Source: Verrucomicrobiota bacterium | GTDB taxonomy: Bacteria > Bacteroidota > Bacteroidia > Flavobacteriales_E > Vicingaceae | NCBI GenBank assembly: GCA_002713165.1 | Contig: PAVT01000020.1 | Coordinates: 1 to 37,830, forward strand | Length of the DNA: 37,830 nucleotides | Direction: 5' to 3' | Part shown: in pieces, positions 1 to 10,600 of the stretch | How positions within the stretch are numbered: the stretch's first letter is position 1 | Layout of the letters: each line of letters opens with the position of its first letter | Position numbers and translations under genes: made by a program | Notes under the pieces: model-generated | What the model was told of the DNA's origin: nothing | Databases searched by the model: none | What the model saw: only the letters and a program-made list of their open reading frames with translations

Positions 1-2
1 TA

Positions 3-77
3 AACATTAACGATTTATTGATTATGCCAACAGCGCAGGCAAACACATCAAATTTATTGCGAGATACCTACGAATAA
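3..77 (+). CDS. Possible 3' end of an unidentified protein gene (partial)
   Basis: This frame is open from the left edge of the window and ends at TAA 75-77, giving a C-terminal tail that reads NINDLLIMPTAQANTSNLLR then DTYE. It has the composition of an ordinary protein end. It stops 5 bases before the stop of the convergent gene at 83-628, a spacing typical of tail-to-tail genes. The opposite strand also has a short open frame here, and 24 residues are too few to name a family, so both reality and identity are uncertain. Confidence 0.35.
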   Translation, partial: NINDLLIMPTAQANTSNLLRDTYE

Positions 78-82
78 CGAGA

Positions 83-628
83 TTAAGAGATAATCTGGTA
101 GTCCTTTACTGCAGATGCCCAATTAAATAGAAAGAGCTTCATCGCCTCATCCATACGCTTGAGAAATAATGGATTGGGCGCATTCATTTTACGAAAATAA
201 TCCTCTTGATATTGTCCAAGCTCATACTTAAAGAAGATGGCTTTTGACATTGCATAGAGATTATTGTTAGAGGGATGATTTACTCTGCTCAAATAACTTT
301 GATAGTCTCTTAAGATGCCCTCTAATTTGTCAAAACTTACATCAAAAACGCCGCAAAGTTTAGAAATGACAAGGTTAATCATACGATTGTCCTGATGCGC
401 ATCAAGATGTTTAGGAACTTCCTTAAGATTGGCAGCAAGTACAATTAGTATGAATTTACTATCGTCGTTTGCCTCTATTTTGGGAGTAACAATGAATTCT
501 GGAGAGTCTTGAATTAAACCGACGATATCAGGGAATCCATCTTCGACTGCTTGAAGGGTGGTGTTCACAAAAATGTTTGCGAGCTTATCTTCCTTAAGTT
601 TCTTCTTGCCGAAAATTTGCTTGAGCAT
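83..628 (-). CDS. Conserved hypothetical protein, 181 aa
   Basis: I do not recognise a characterised family. The protein begins MLKQIFGKKK with a very basic first 15 residues, has no signal peptide or membrane segment, and looks like a soluble, mainly helical cytoplasmic protein; the middle (KFILIVLAANL) is hydrophobic core rather than membrane. The frame can be extended 10 residues to a TTG at 658, but the ATG at 628 gives a more natural start and is preferred. It lies about 280 bases downstream of purB on the same strand and has its own candidate -7 element at 710-717, so it is probably transcribed separately. The stop faces another possible stop at 77. The coding call is strong; function is unknown. 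Confidence 0.8.
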   Translation of the reverse strand: MLKQIFGKKKLKEDKLANIFVNTTLQAVEDGFPDIVGLIQDSPEFIVTPKIEANDDSKFILIVLAANLKEVPKHLDAHQDNRMINLVISKLCGVFDVSFDKLEGILRDYQSYLSRVNHPSNNNLYAMSKAIFFKYELGQYQEDYFRKMNAPNPLFLKRMDEAMKLFLFNWASAVKDYQIIS

Positions 629-709
629 ATGCAGTAGATTGTTCTCTAATGCAATCAAAAATAGGTCTTATGCCTGCGCTTGTTCAATGCGCCAAAACTT
701 CCTTATCAA

Positions 710-717
710 CAAAGTTA
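710..717 (-). promoter_or_regulatory. Candidate -7 promoter element (TAACTTTG)
   Basis: On the minus strand the sequence reads TAACTTTG, an exact match to the Bacteroidota -7 consensus TAnnTTTG, about 80 bases upstream of the ATG at 628. I see no TTG at the usual 17-23 base spacing; a TTTG lies only 13 bases away. Its 3' half overlaps one arm of the inverted repeat at 713-761. Confidence 0.4.
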
Positions 718-761
718 TTAACTAAAATCGCAAAGTGTTGAAAAGTCTAATGTTAATAACT
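713..761. repeat. 10-bp inverted repeat, with a third copy nearby
   Basis: AGTTATTAAC at 713-722 is the exact reverse complement of GTTAATAACT at 752-761, with 29 bases between the arms. The core GTTAATAAC occurs a third time at 871-879. All three lie in the roughly 280-base gap between purB and the 83-628 gene, and the first arm overlaps the candidate -7 element. The loop is long for a terminator and no T run follows, so a protein-binding site is the more natural reading. AT-rich words recur by chance, which limits confidence. Confidence 0.4.
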
Positions 762-910
762 ATGGTCAAAATATAGGAAATGCAAGGCATAGAAATACGC
801 TTATCTATTTTAAGATCAGAATCATAATAGAATAGGTGGATTGGCTCTTTCTGTGGTCTACAAGTTCATCGTTAATAACCTCTGAAAAAATAAATAGAAA
901 AATGGTGAGC

Positions 911-2263
911 CTAAAACAAGCTGACTCCAGTGTAATTGTATGGGCTTATTTCGAGCAATTCCTTCTTTATATTCTCGCTCACATCAAGTTGTTTTATAAA
1001 GGCATGCATGCCTTCTTTGTCGATTTTTTTATTGGTTCTAGTGAGGTCTTTTAGCGCTTCATAAGGGTTAGGGTAATTTTCTCTACGTAAAACAGTTTGT
1101 ATCGCTTCAGCAACTACTGCCCAATTTTGTTCTAAGTCATGGCTTATTTTTTCCTCATTGATCAGCAATTTGCTAAACCCTTTTAGCATAGATTTTATGG
1201 CCAATAAACTGTGCGCAATGGGTACACCAATGTTCCTCATTACAGTTGAGTCAGTGAGGTCTCTTTGAAGGCGACTGATAGGTAGTTTAGCTGAAAGATG
1301 CTCAAACAAAGCATTCGCTATTCCCAAATTGCCTTCTGCATTTTCAAAATCAATTGGGTTAACTTTATGTGGCATGGCAGAGGATCCAACTTCTCCTTCT
1401 GCAATTTTTTGTTTGAAATAATCCATTGAGATGTATGACCACAAATCTCGATTCATGTCAATGAGTATGGTGTTTACTCTTTTCATGGCATCAAAAAGGC
1501 GAGCTAGATTGTCATAGTGCTCAACCTGTGTAGTAGTTTGAGATCGATAAAGACCAAGTGTATCATTGACAAATTCATTTGCAAAAGCCACCCAATCTGT
1601 ATTTGGGTATGCTACATGATGGGCATTGAAATTGCCAGTGGCTCCGCCAAACTTTGCCGAGAATGGTGTGTCAATAAGTGCATTGTATTGTTCTTTCAAC
1701 CGCTCTGCATATACCATGATTTCTTTACCTAGGCGTGTTGGGGAAGCTGGTTGACCATGCGTTCGTGCCAGCATGGGAATTTCTTTCCATTCTATCGCAA
1801 ATGCATTCAATTCTGAAATGACTTCATTCAATTCTTCTAAATAGACATCTTCAATTGCATCGCGAATTGAAAGAGGAATTGCAGTGTTGTTGATGTCTTG
1901 AGAAGTAAGGCCAAAATGGACAAATTCTAGTTGTTCTTTTAAGTCGCTATTGGCCAATTTTTCTTTTATGAAATATTCTACTGCTTTTACGTCATGGTTG
2001 GTTGTTTGCTCGAGTTCCTTTACGCGATGGGCATCTTCGTCAGAAAATTCAACGTAAAGCTTTCTTAGGATTATGAAGTCATCGTTGTTTAACTTAGAAA
2101 GTTGAGAGAGAGGAATTTTACATAAGGCAATGAAATACTCTATCTCTACCCGAACTCTATAGCGTATAAGTGCATATTCTGAAAAATAAGTTTCTAACTT
2201 TTCAACTTTGTTGCGGTATCTTCCATCTATCGGTGAGATCGCTTTGAGCGTAGTTAATTCCAT
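911..2263 (-). CDS. purB: Adenylosuccinate lyase
   Basis: PurB cleaves SAICAR to AICAR plus fumarate and adenylosuccinate to AMP plus fumarate in cytoplasmic purine synthesis. The 450 residues follow the E. coli enzyme (456 aa) from end to end, starting MELTTLKAISPIDGRY. The fumarate-lyase signature GSSAMPHKVNP is present with the catalytic-loop serines at 294/295, and the general-base histidine in ARTHGQP is H169. The TTNHDVKAVEYF and RDLTDSTVMRN blocks are also intact. It begins at ATG 2263, 8 bases after the stop of the M3 peptidase gene, and is therefore the third gene of the operon led by the DUF5606 gene. This is the long E. coli-type PurB, not the Bacillus type. Confidence 0.97.
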   Translation of the reverse strand: MELTTLKAISPIDGRYRNKVEKLETYFSEYALIRYRVRVEIEYFIALCKIPLSQLSKLNNDDFIILRKLYVEFSDEDAHRVKELEQTTNHDVKAVEYFIKEKLANSDLKEQLEFVHFGLTSQDINNTAIPLSIRDAIEDVYLEELNEVISELNAFAIEWKEIPMLARTHGQPASPTRLGKEIMVYAERLKEQYNALIDTPFSAKFGGATGNFNAHHVAYPNTDWVAFANEFVNDTLGLYRSQTTTQVEHYDNLARLFDAMKRVNTILIDMNRDLWSYISMDYFKQKIAEGEVGSSAMPHKVNPIDFENAEGNLGIANALFEHLSAKLPISRLQRDLTDSTVMRNIGVPIAHSLLAIKSMLKGFSKLLINEEKISHDLEQNWAVVAEAIQTVLRRENYPNPYEALKDLTRTNKKIDKEGMHAFIKQLDVSENIKKELLEISPYNYTGVSLF

Positions 2264-2271
2264 AGGATATA

Positions 2272-3975
2272 TTAAAAATTTTGTTCTATCTCTTCTTGTA
2301 TAAAACCTGCCAACTCTTTTACATATTCGGCTGAGAAATCAAATTTAATTCCTGCAGTCTGGTAAATCTCACCGATTGGTTTTGTGTAACCCAGACTTAG
2401 TGCTTCTTTATATTGGGCGATAGTTTTCTCTGGGTGCTCTCTATAATTTCTCCACATCGCAATTGCTCCCAATTGGGCCATGCCATATTCAATGTAATAG
2501 AAGGGCACTTCGAATAGATGCAATTGTTTGTGCCATTGATTCAATTTCATTTTTTCGAGGCCATTCCAATCAATTACACTTGATCCAAATTCTTCTTTAA
2601 TGCTCAACCAAGCTTGATCTCTATCTTTCTGATTGTGACCTTCATTCGAATAGACCCAATGCTGAAATTTGTCGATGGTAGCTACCCAAGGCAATGTATG
2701 AATTACATCCATCAATTGGTCGCGTTTTGCTCTTTTGAGGTCTTCTTCATTCTCGAAAAAGACATGCCAATGATCCATGCTGATTAATTCCATGCTCATT
2801 GAAGCCAGTTCGGCAATTTCAGAGGTCAATGATTTAAAGGGAACAAGTTCTAGGTGATGACTCAATACGGAATGAACAGCATGACCACCCTCATGGATCA
2901 TGGTAGTTACATCCCTAAAGTTGCCGGCTGCATTCATGTAAATAAAAGGATAGCCAGTTTCATATAAAGGATAATTAAATCCACCTGGGGCCTTGCCTTT
3001 TTTCGATTCTAGATCAAGGTGATTCAATTCTTCCATTTTTGTAAGACAATCTGCAAAAAATGGATCAATTAAATGAAAGCACTCCTTGGTCTTGTCCAAT
3101 AAATCCTGCCCATTTGTAAAAGGATGAAGCGGATTTTTGCCATCAATGTCAACGCTTAAATCCCATGGCTTTAGTGTATTAATATTTAGACGTGACAAGC
3201 GTTTTCTATGTATGCCCTCTTCTATTCCAACGAAATGTCTTTGTATTGAATTGTGAAAGTCAAAACAGTCTTCGGCATTGTAATCAAATCGCTCCATGGC
3301 TTTAAACATGTAGTCTCTGTAATTTTCGAACCCACAGTTTTTTGCAATTTTTTGTCGCTTTTTTATCAATCGATCATATAAAGAATTCATTGCGGAAGAA
3401 TCCACCAGTCTTCTATTGTTGACAAGGGCATAAACTTCTTCACGTTCTCCTCGATCAGGGCTCTTTAAAAACTTGGATGCTTGTTGAAGGGTATATTCTT
3501 TTTCCTTGTACGTGATTGACATGCGTGCGGAGAGCGCACCATATTCTTGAGACTCTTTCTCTAGTTGAGTAAAAAGTGGTATGTTTTCTTCTCTGTAAAG
3601 CTCAATTTGAGTGTTGACTTTTTTGATCAAAATACTGTAGGCCTCACCACTCAATTCATTTGTGAAATTTGAGTCTAAAAGCTTTTTATTTAATGCATCT
3701 TCGTAGAGAGCAATTTTTGGGTTAATCTCTTGCACAAAATAATTAAATGCTTCTTGATACTTTTCATTGGTGGTATCAATATTCATTCGGATATACCTCC
3801 AAGCAAAAGCTTCTTCTAAGGCTGCTTCTAATTCACTTCGATCTAATAACCACTGTTTCAATTCAGCAAGAGAGTTTATATTTCTTACTTTCAGCTGATT
3901 AAAATAAGGTTCAATTTGTTCCCATTCAAACTGTACGTCTTTTGAAATGAACTTACGTGCTATTTTTTCAATCAC
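2272..3975 (-). CDS. M3 family oligoendopeptidase (PepF-like)
   Basis: A 567-residue zinc metallopeptidase of the thimet/oligoendopeptidase F group that cleaves short peptides, presumably in the cytoplasm since no signal peptide is seen. The HExxH zinc motif is H361-E-G-G-H365 in TTMIHEGGHAVHS, followed by the third-ligand region around SEIAELASMSMEL. The long helical N-terminal half and the closing FYYIEYGMAQLGA block are typical of the family. The start is GTG at 3975, which overlaps the TGA of the upstream DUF5606 gene by four bases (GTGA), supporting this start and translational coupling. purB follows after 8 bases. The peptide substrate cannot be inferred. Confidence 0.93.
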   Translation of the reverse strand: MIEKIARKFISKDVQFEWEQIEPYFNQLKVRNINSLAELKQWLLDRSELEAALEEAFAWRYIRMNIDTTNEKYQEAFNYFVQEINPKIALYEDALNKKLLDSNFTNELSGEAYSILIKKVNTQIELYREENIPLFTQLEKESQEYGALSARMSITYKEKEYTLQQASKFLKSPDRGEREEVYALVNNRRLVDSSAMNSLYDRLIKKRQKIAKNCGFENYRDYMFKAMERFDYNAEDCFDFHNSIQRHFVGIEEGIHRKRLSRLNINTLKPWDLSVDIDGKNPLHPFTNGQDLLDKTKECFHLIDPFFADCLTKMEELNHLDLESKKGKAPGGFNYPLYETGYPFIYMNAAGNFRDVTTMIHEGGHAVHSVLSHHLELVPFKSLTSEIAELASMSMELISMDHWHVFFENEEDLKRAKRDQLMDVIHTLPWVATIDKFQHWVYSNEGHNQKDRDQAWLSIKEEFGSSVIDWNGLEKMKLNQWHKQLHLFEVPFYYIEYGMAQLGAIAMWRNYREHPEKTIAQYKEALSLGYTKPIGEIYQTAGIKFDFSAEYVKELAGFIQEEIEQNF

Positions 3976-4457
3976 TTCTTTTTTGGAGATTTTTTAGTAG
4001 CCTGATTAGAACTTTTTTTAGCAGATGGCTTAGCATTTGAAGGCTTTTTTTCAGATGTAGGTTTCTTTTCCTCTTTGAATTTAATTAAGCCTTTTTCTAT
4101 CAGAAGGTTGAACCATTGAACCAATTTTTTAATATCAGAGGTATATACACGTTCATCGTCGTAATTGGGCAATACTCCACTTAAAAAATCCTTGAGTTCG
4201 TTTGGTGGTGATTTATGAGACAATACTTTTTTACCCTTTGAGGAGGTGTTTATTTTATCAAATACCGCACTAAGAAGAATGTCTTCTTCTGATGTAAAAA
4301 TGCTTATGTCTTCAAGTGAACTAACGCGTTCAGAGCCACTAACTGCAAATCTTTTTCCATCTTGAAGTGTTTCTACAATCAAACCATTCCTACCTTGGCT
4401 AATCACTTTGAATAAGCCTGACTTGCCTGAAATTGAGATAATACCCTTTAAATCCAT
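3972..4457 (-). CDS. DUF5606 domain protein
   Basis: A 161-residue protein of a family I know only from Bacteroidota. Residues 1-65 form a small beta-rich domain starting MDLKGIISISGKSGLFKVIS; residues about 70-130 are helical; the last 30 or so are a Lys/Ser/Pro-rich tail (KKPTSEKKPS, KKSPKKK) that is probably disordered and may contact nucleic acid or acidic surfaces. No function is established. It is first in the operon with the M3 peptidase and purB, and the ATG at 4457 sits 22 bases downstream of a good -7 element. Confidence 0.88.
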   Translation of the reverse strand: MDLKGIISISGKSGLFKVISQGRNGLIVETLQDGKRFAVSGSERVSSLEDISIFTSEEDILLSAVFDKINTSSKGKKVLSHKSPPNELKDFLSGVLPNYDDERVYTSDIKKLVQWFNLLIEKGLIKFKEEKKPTSEKKPSNAKPSAKKSSNQATKKSPKKK

Positions 4458-4478
4458 AGAATTGTTTTATGAAAGTTT

Positions 4479-4486
4479 CAAAAGTA
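4479..4486 (-). promoter_or_regulatory. Candidate -7 promoter element (TACTTTTG)
   Basis: The minus strand reads TACTTTTG, an exact TAnnTTTG match, ending 21 bases before the ATG of the DUF5606 gene. No clear TTG -33 element is found at the expected distance. It would drive the DUF5606 - M3 peptidase - purB operon. Confidence 0.45.
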
Positions 4487-4600
4487 GTTATTTAATGAAG
4501 AAATATTTTAACTCCAGAGCAACGCCGTGAAGGTTTTAAACGTCCTAGAAAATGCGCTACAATTTGTATATTTTCGTATGCGCTTTAATAATCTACCATA

Positions 4601-7600
4601 ATGCGTCGACATTTCATTAGAATTTTTGGTTTAATTCTATTGCTTTCAGCAAGTCATGGCCTTTTTGCTACCCATATAATGGGAGGTGAAATAACTTGGG
4701 AATGTCGGAACAATGGACGGTATGATTTTAAGGTAGTCGTTTACCGAGATTGCAGTGGAAATGCAGTCAGTCCAAGAGGGCATCTCTATATCCATAATTA
4801 TCCAAATCCAGGAAATGTCACACAATTAGTTACAGATCAGCAATACAGTTCCAATGTTGGAGATACGATTAAACCATCATGTTTTGTAGGTGGAAATCCA
4901 GTAATTATTTGTGGAAATGGAAATGGTGATCCAAGAGCAACTTTTCAGAATACATTAATTGCATCTAATATTGGCCTCATTGGAACACCTGGGCCAGACG
5001 GATGGATATTAACCTATTCTGATTTTGCCAGAAACAGCAATGACAATATAGTTGGAGCGCCAGGAGTAACGCTAAGGGCAAAAATATACAATCATGGTGA
5101 ATGGGTGGCCGGACGATGCGTTGACAATTCCCCACAATTTGAAGAAATTGCAACAAGTTTGCTCTGTAAAGAGACGCCTTTTACATACAACCACAATGCC
5201 TCGGATGTGGAATTAGACTCTCTGGTTTTCGAATGGGGCAAGCCACTTGAATCTTTGTCAAATGCGAATGGAAATCACAATTGTCCTTTTCCATGCGACC
5301 CACTCCCACCAGTATATGACGAAGGAGTTACTCCTGCTCCTGCTACTTTTCGGTTTGGTTATTCTGAGGCATCTCCGTATCCTAGTGGCACACAGGATTT
5401 TAGAAATCAGGCTGCGACTTTAGATCTAAATACGGGTGAAATATCCATGCTCTCTTTTACAACAGGAAAATATGTCTCAGTAGTAAAGGTTACCGCATTT
5501 AAATGTGGACAAAGGTCAGCTGAAATTTACCGAGAGCTACAAGTGAATATCGATGGTAGTTGTTCAAAGAATGAGAAACCTTCCATTCGTCCTCCCTTTG
5601 CGAACAATACTTCATTCAATGATACGGTTAAAGCAGGGGATTTGGTAGAATTTGGAATAAAGGCAGTTGATACCTTGATTAGGGTCCAGCGACCTAACGG
5701 AACGTTTGATACGCTAAATCCTGCTGGTGATTCAGTGACACTATTTGTAACTGGATTGCAGTTTGGCAATAACTTCACCAATGCGAACAATGGTTGTGAC
5801 AATCCACCATGCGCGACATTGAACAGGACTCCTCCCGTATCTGATTTAGAAGGTGACTCTCTTTTTTTTAGTTGGCAAACAGATTGTAACCATGTTGTAG
5901 CAAATGATTTATGTGTAGGACTTACCAATACCTATACATTTGTTGTTAAAGCTGTAGACAATGCTTGTCCTATTCCGGCGCAAAATATTGCCACTTATAC
6001 AATTACAGTGTTGGCAGACTCGGTTATTTTGTCGCCGCTCATTAATTGTGTAGATGTCCAATCAAATGGAGATGTAAGTTTAGATTGGAATACGACACCT
6101 GACCCAAGTGCGTCATTTTCTGCTTGGATGATATATTCGGCTACAAATGAGAATGGACCTTATCAACTTGTTGACAGTGTAAAGACATATTCTCAGACCA
6201 GCTATACACACATAGGTGCCAATGCAAATGCGATACGAAGATGGTATTATATCAGAAGTAGATCTGGTTGTAAGGGAGGTGTACAGAATGTAGCTCGCGA
6301 TACCGCATCAACCATTTTCGTAGCAGTTCAGAACAATGCAACTCAAATAGAAGTAAATTGGAATTCACTGTCTAATCCAAATCCTGCTGGTTCAGCTGCA
6401 TCTTATCGTTTGCTGAAGGATTACCCGATCACAGGCACAATGACTTTTCTTCAAAATGTTAATGGGACAAATATCGCTGATAATTTTACCGTATGTGAGG
6501 ACACTGTAGCTTATCAAGTTGAATTAGTAAATACTGTAGAAGCCTGCACTTCTCGTTCAAATATTTCGGGTTTTCGATTCCAATTTCCTGATCCAACTAC
6601 TGATTTTTCTTTCAGTCCAATAGCACCCTGTCCAGGATTTAATGTCAGTTTTACCAATGCTTCATCCATTACAGGTGGCAGCCTTACATATGTCTGGGAT
6701 TTTGGCGATGCAAGTCCAACGTCCATACAAACCAATCCAACTCATGCATATGCAAGTTCAGGTACATATTTTGTTTCGTTGACTGCCACTTCAGGAAATG
6801 GCTGTGATTCGACCCTAGTGCAGCAGATCAATGTTGGATTTCCAAACATTGATGCAGGTTCTGATCAAGCAATTTGCCCTGGAGGAAGCGTTGGTATCGG
6901 AGGTAGTCCAACGGCTGATGCTGGCAATACAGTCAGTTGGTCTCCATCAACTGGCTTGTCTTCAACCACAGCATTTAATCCAACAGCAAATCCATCCACG
7001 ACGACCCAATATGTTGTAACAGTCACAGATGTAAATGGTTGTACTACAACTGATACTACGAATGTTGTAGTAAATTCTTTGCCAACAGCAGATGCAGGTT
7101 CAGATCAGAATATTTGTCTAAACAGCAGTGTTACCATAGGAGGCGCACCAACAGGACCCTCCGGTGCAACCTATGATTGGGATAACGCCGCTACTCTAAA
7201 TAACTCAAATTCAGCAAATCCAATTGCTACTCCTTTAATCACTACAACCTATACTGTAACAGTTACCACAGGTTTAAATTGTACCGCTACCGATCAAGTA
7301 ACGATTACAGTTCTTCCAACAGTTATTGCAGATGCTGGAACAGATATTTCAGTCTGTCCTGGAGGGTCTGCCTCCATTGGTGGTGTTTCTACTGGCACAG
7401 GAACACTTACATACAGATGGAACAATTCATCCTCTTTGGATAATGACCAAATTCAATCACCTACAGCAACGCCATCTGCGACAACTTCTTACGATCTAAC
7501 AGTAACAGATGGAAATGGTTGCACCGCAACAGATCAAGTCATAGTTACTGTAGACCCATTGCCAACAGCTGATGCTGGTGCCGATGTATTTACGTGTAAT

Positions 7601-10600
7601 GGTGCTCCTGTACAAATTGGAAGTAGCCCAGTTGCAGGGAATACCTATCAATGGAACAATGCAGCGAGCCTGAGCAATGCCAACATAGCAAACCCTGATG
7701 CTTCTCCTTTAGTCAATACAACATACACGGTAACTGTCACCAATACTGCTACATCATGCACAAATACCGATCAGGTTACGGTGTTTTTTACACCTAATCC
7801 AACAGCAAATGCAGGATCGGACACCTCTGTATGTCCTGACGGAAGTGTTCAGATTGGAGGGAGTCCAACTGGTCCTGTAGGTTCAACGTACCGATGGAGC
7901 CCTGCAGCTGGTTTAGATGATCGTTTCTCATCGAATCCATTCACAACAACAAATATTGCCAGAACTTATACAGTAGTTGTGACAGATCTTAATGGGTGTA
8001 CAAATTCAGATCAAGTGAGGGTTAATATGAAATCTAAACCAAATGCAAATGCTGGAAGTAATCGGACAATTTGTTTTGGTGCTAGTACGACCTTAGGAGG
8101 ATCACCAACTGGTCCTACAGGCGCGACTTATCAATGGAACAATCCATCAAGCTTAGATAATCCGAATGTCGCAAATCCACTTGCGACACCGGGTGGTACC
8201 ACGACATATACTGTTACAGTTACTGCCGCAAATGGCTGTAGTCAAACAGATCAGGTTACAATTACAATCAATGGGTTACCCATTGCGAATGCTGGTTCAA
8301 ATCAAACCATTTGTAATGGAGGGAGTGTTACCTTGGGGGGAAGTCCTACAGGACCAAATGGAGCTACGTATCAGTGGGACAATGCAAGTACTTTAAATAA
8401 TAGTACTTCTGCAAATCCTATTGCTACACCCACCGTAACAACTACCTATACCGTTACTGTAACAAGCCAAGGCCCATTGTTTTGTCAAAATACAGATCAA
8501 ATTACAATAACTATAAGCAGTCCTCCCAATGTAGATGCAGGAACAGACCAAACTATATGCGATGGACAGTCGGTGACTATCGGCGGAAGTCCAACTGGTC
8601 CTGCAGGTTCAATATTTAGATGGTCACCAGCAGCAGGATTAAGTAGTCGACTGGTTGCAAATCCCATCGCTAATCCATCTGTGACAACTACATATACTGT
8701 TACTGTAACAGATCCTTCTGGATGTACCAATACAGATCAAGTGCAGATAAATGTAAACCCTAAGCCAAATGTAGATGCGGGTGCAGACCAAAGTATATGT
8801 GTTGGTAATTCATTTCAAATTGGCGGCAGTCCGACATCAACAACAGTTGGAGCCTTGTTTGCATGGGACAATGTAGGCAGCTTAGACAATGCAGCAATTG
8901 CGAATCCAACAGCTTCACCCACAACTACCACCACTTATACAGTCACGGTAACACATCCAAACGGTTGTACAGATACTGACCAAATTACGTTGACAGTAAA
9001 TACATTACCAACTGCAGATGCAGGTGTAGACCGGGGCATCTGTGCTGGTCAGTCAACGACTATTGGAGGTGTTCCTACAGGTCCAACTGGGGCCACTTAT
9101 CAATGGAACAATTCTTCATCACTAGATAATTCAACAGCAGCTAATCCAATTGCTACTCCAATCATAACTACCACATATACAGTAACGGTTACGAGTGGTA
9201 TTGGTTGTACGGATACAGATCAAGTGACGATCACGGTGAATCCTTTGCCAACAGTTGATGCTGGGATAGATAAAACGATATGCAACGGACAATCGGTTTT
9301 GATTGGTGGTAGCCCGACATCGACAACAGTCGGCGCATTGTTTGCATGGGACAATGCGGGAAGTTTGGACAATGCAGCGCTTGCGAATCCAACAGCTTCA
9401 CCGACAACGACAACAACTTTTACAGTGACGGTAACAGACGGCAATGGCTGTACCGATACAGATCAAATGACTGTTATAGTAAATCCTTTACCAATAGTGG
9501 ATGCCGGAAATGATCGTGAAATTTGCGAGGGAGAAAATACAATTCTTGGAGGAAATCCTACAGGTCCCAACGGTTCTACCTACCAGTGGGACAACATTGC
9601 TACCTTGGATGATGCCACTCTATCGAATCCTACAGCTACACCAGTAGTGACAACCACGTATACGGTTGTCGTAAATGATGTAAATGGATGTACTTCATCC
9701 AATCAAGTAACTGTCACAGTTAACCCCTTGCCTATTGCAAATGCAGGACCTGATAGAGCCATTTGTGAAGGAGAGCCAACGGTTTTGGGAAGTATTGCTC
9801 TGCCAGCAGTGAACTATAATTGGGACAACGCATCCACTTTGGACAATGCTTCGAAAGCACAGCCGATTGCGAATCCGATAACTACAACTACATACACTGT
9901 AACACTTACTGATTTAAAAGGCTGTACATCTACTGATCAAGTGATTGTAAACGTAAACTTGGCTCCAGATGTTGAAGCTGGTTCAGATCTTACTATTTGT
10001 GCTGAGGATACAATTCAGATTGGTGGAAGTCCAACAAGCAATACCTCCGGAGCATTGTACAATTGGAGCAATGCTTCAACTTTATCTGCAAATGATATCG
10101 CCAATCCTCGTGCATTCCCTAAGGATACAACAAAATACTATGTGACTGTTACAGATATTCTTGGATGTACAAGTATTGATTCAATGACTGTGAATGTGAA
10201 CCCATTGCCTGATGTAGATTTTAGAATAGATGCAAATTGTCTGGGAGATTTCACTGCGTTTACTGACGAGACATCCATAATTGCAGGAGGATTTAATTTA
10301 TGGGAATGGGATTTCGGGGATGGATCTGGAACCTCAATTCTTCAAAATCCTGCGTATCAATATGCAATTGCTGGAACATACAACGTTACTCTAAGTGTGA
10401 CCACATTGCTCGGGTGTAAAAGCTCATTTACAAAAGAAGTAACTATTAATCCACTTCCCTTGGCCGATGCAGGCCCTGATCAATCCATTTGTTTTGGAGA
10501 TACTATTCAAATAGGTGGAGATCCATCAGGTAATTTAACTTCATCATTTAGTTGGGATCCGGGTTTTGATATTTCAAGTGTCACTTCTCAAAATCCATTC

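Noticed and set aside
703-744. Two DnaA-box-like words (TTATCAACA at 703-711 and TTTTCAACA, minus strand, at 736-744), suggesting an origin.
   Set aside because: Both have A where the DnaA consensus TTWTNCACA needs C at position 6, there are only two, and no replication gene is nearby.
836-1054. Plus-strand open frame of 72 codons opposite the end of purB.
   Set aside because: It lies mostly antisense to the conserved purB reading frame and has no family resemblance.
4552-4584. Direct repeat ATGCGCT (4552-4558 and 4578-4584) upstream of the adhesin gene.
   Set aside because: Seven bases with two copies is too little to claim a regulatory site, and no matching promoter element is placed sensibly beside it.
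5527-9444. Several open frames of 61-133 codons on both strands inside the adhesin gene.
   Set aside because: They are by-products of the repetitive, Thr/Asn/Pro-rich coding sequence and recur with its period; none has a recognisable domain.
6839-10204. Regular ~240-base repeats considered as a CRISPR or non-coding satellite array.
   Set aside because: The repeats are in frame, diverged, and translate to clear Ig-like modules within one open reading frame.
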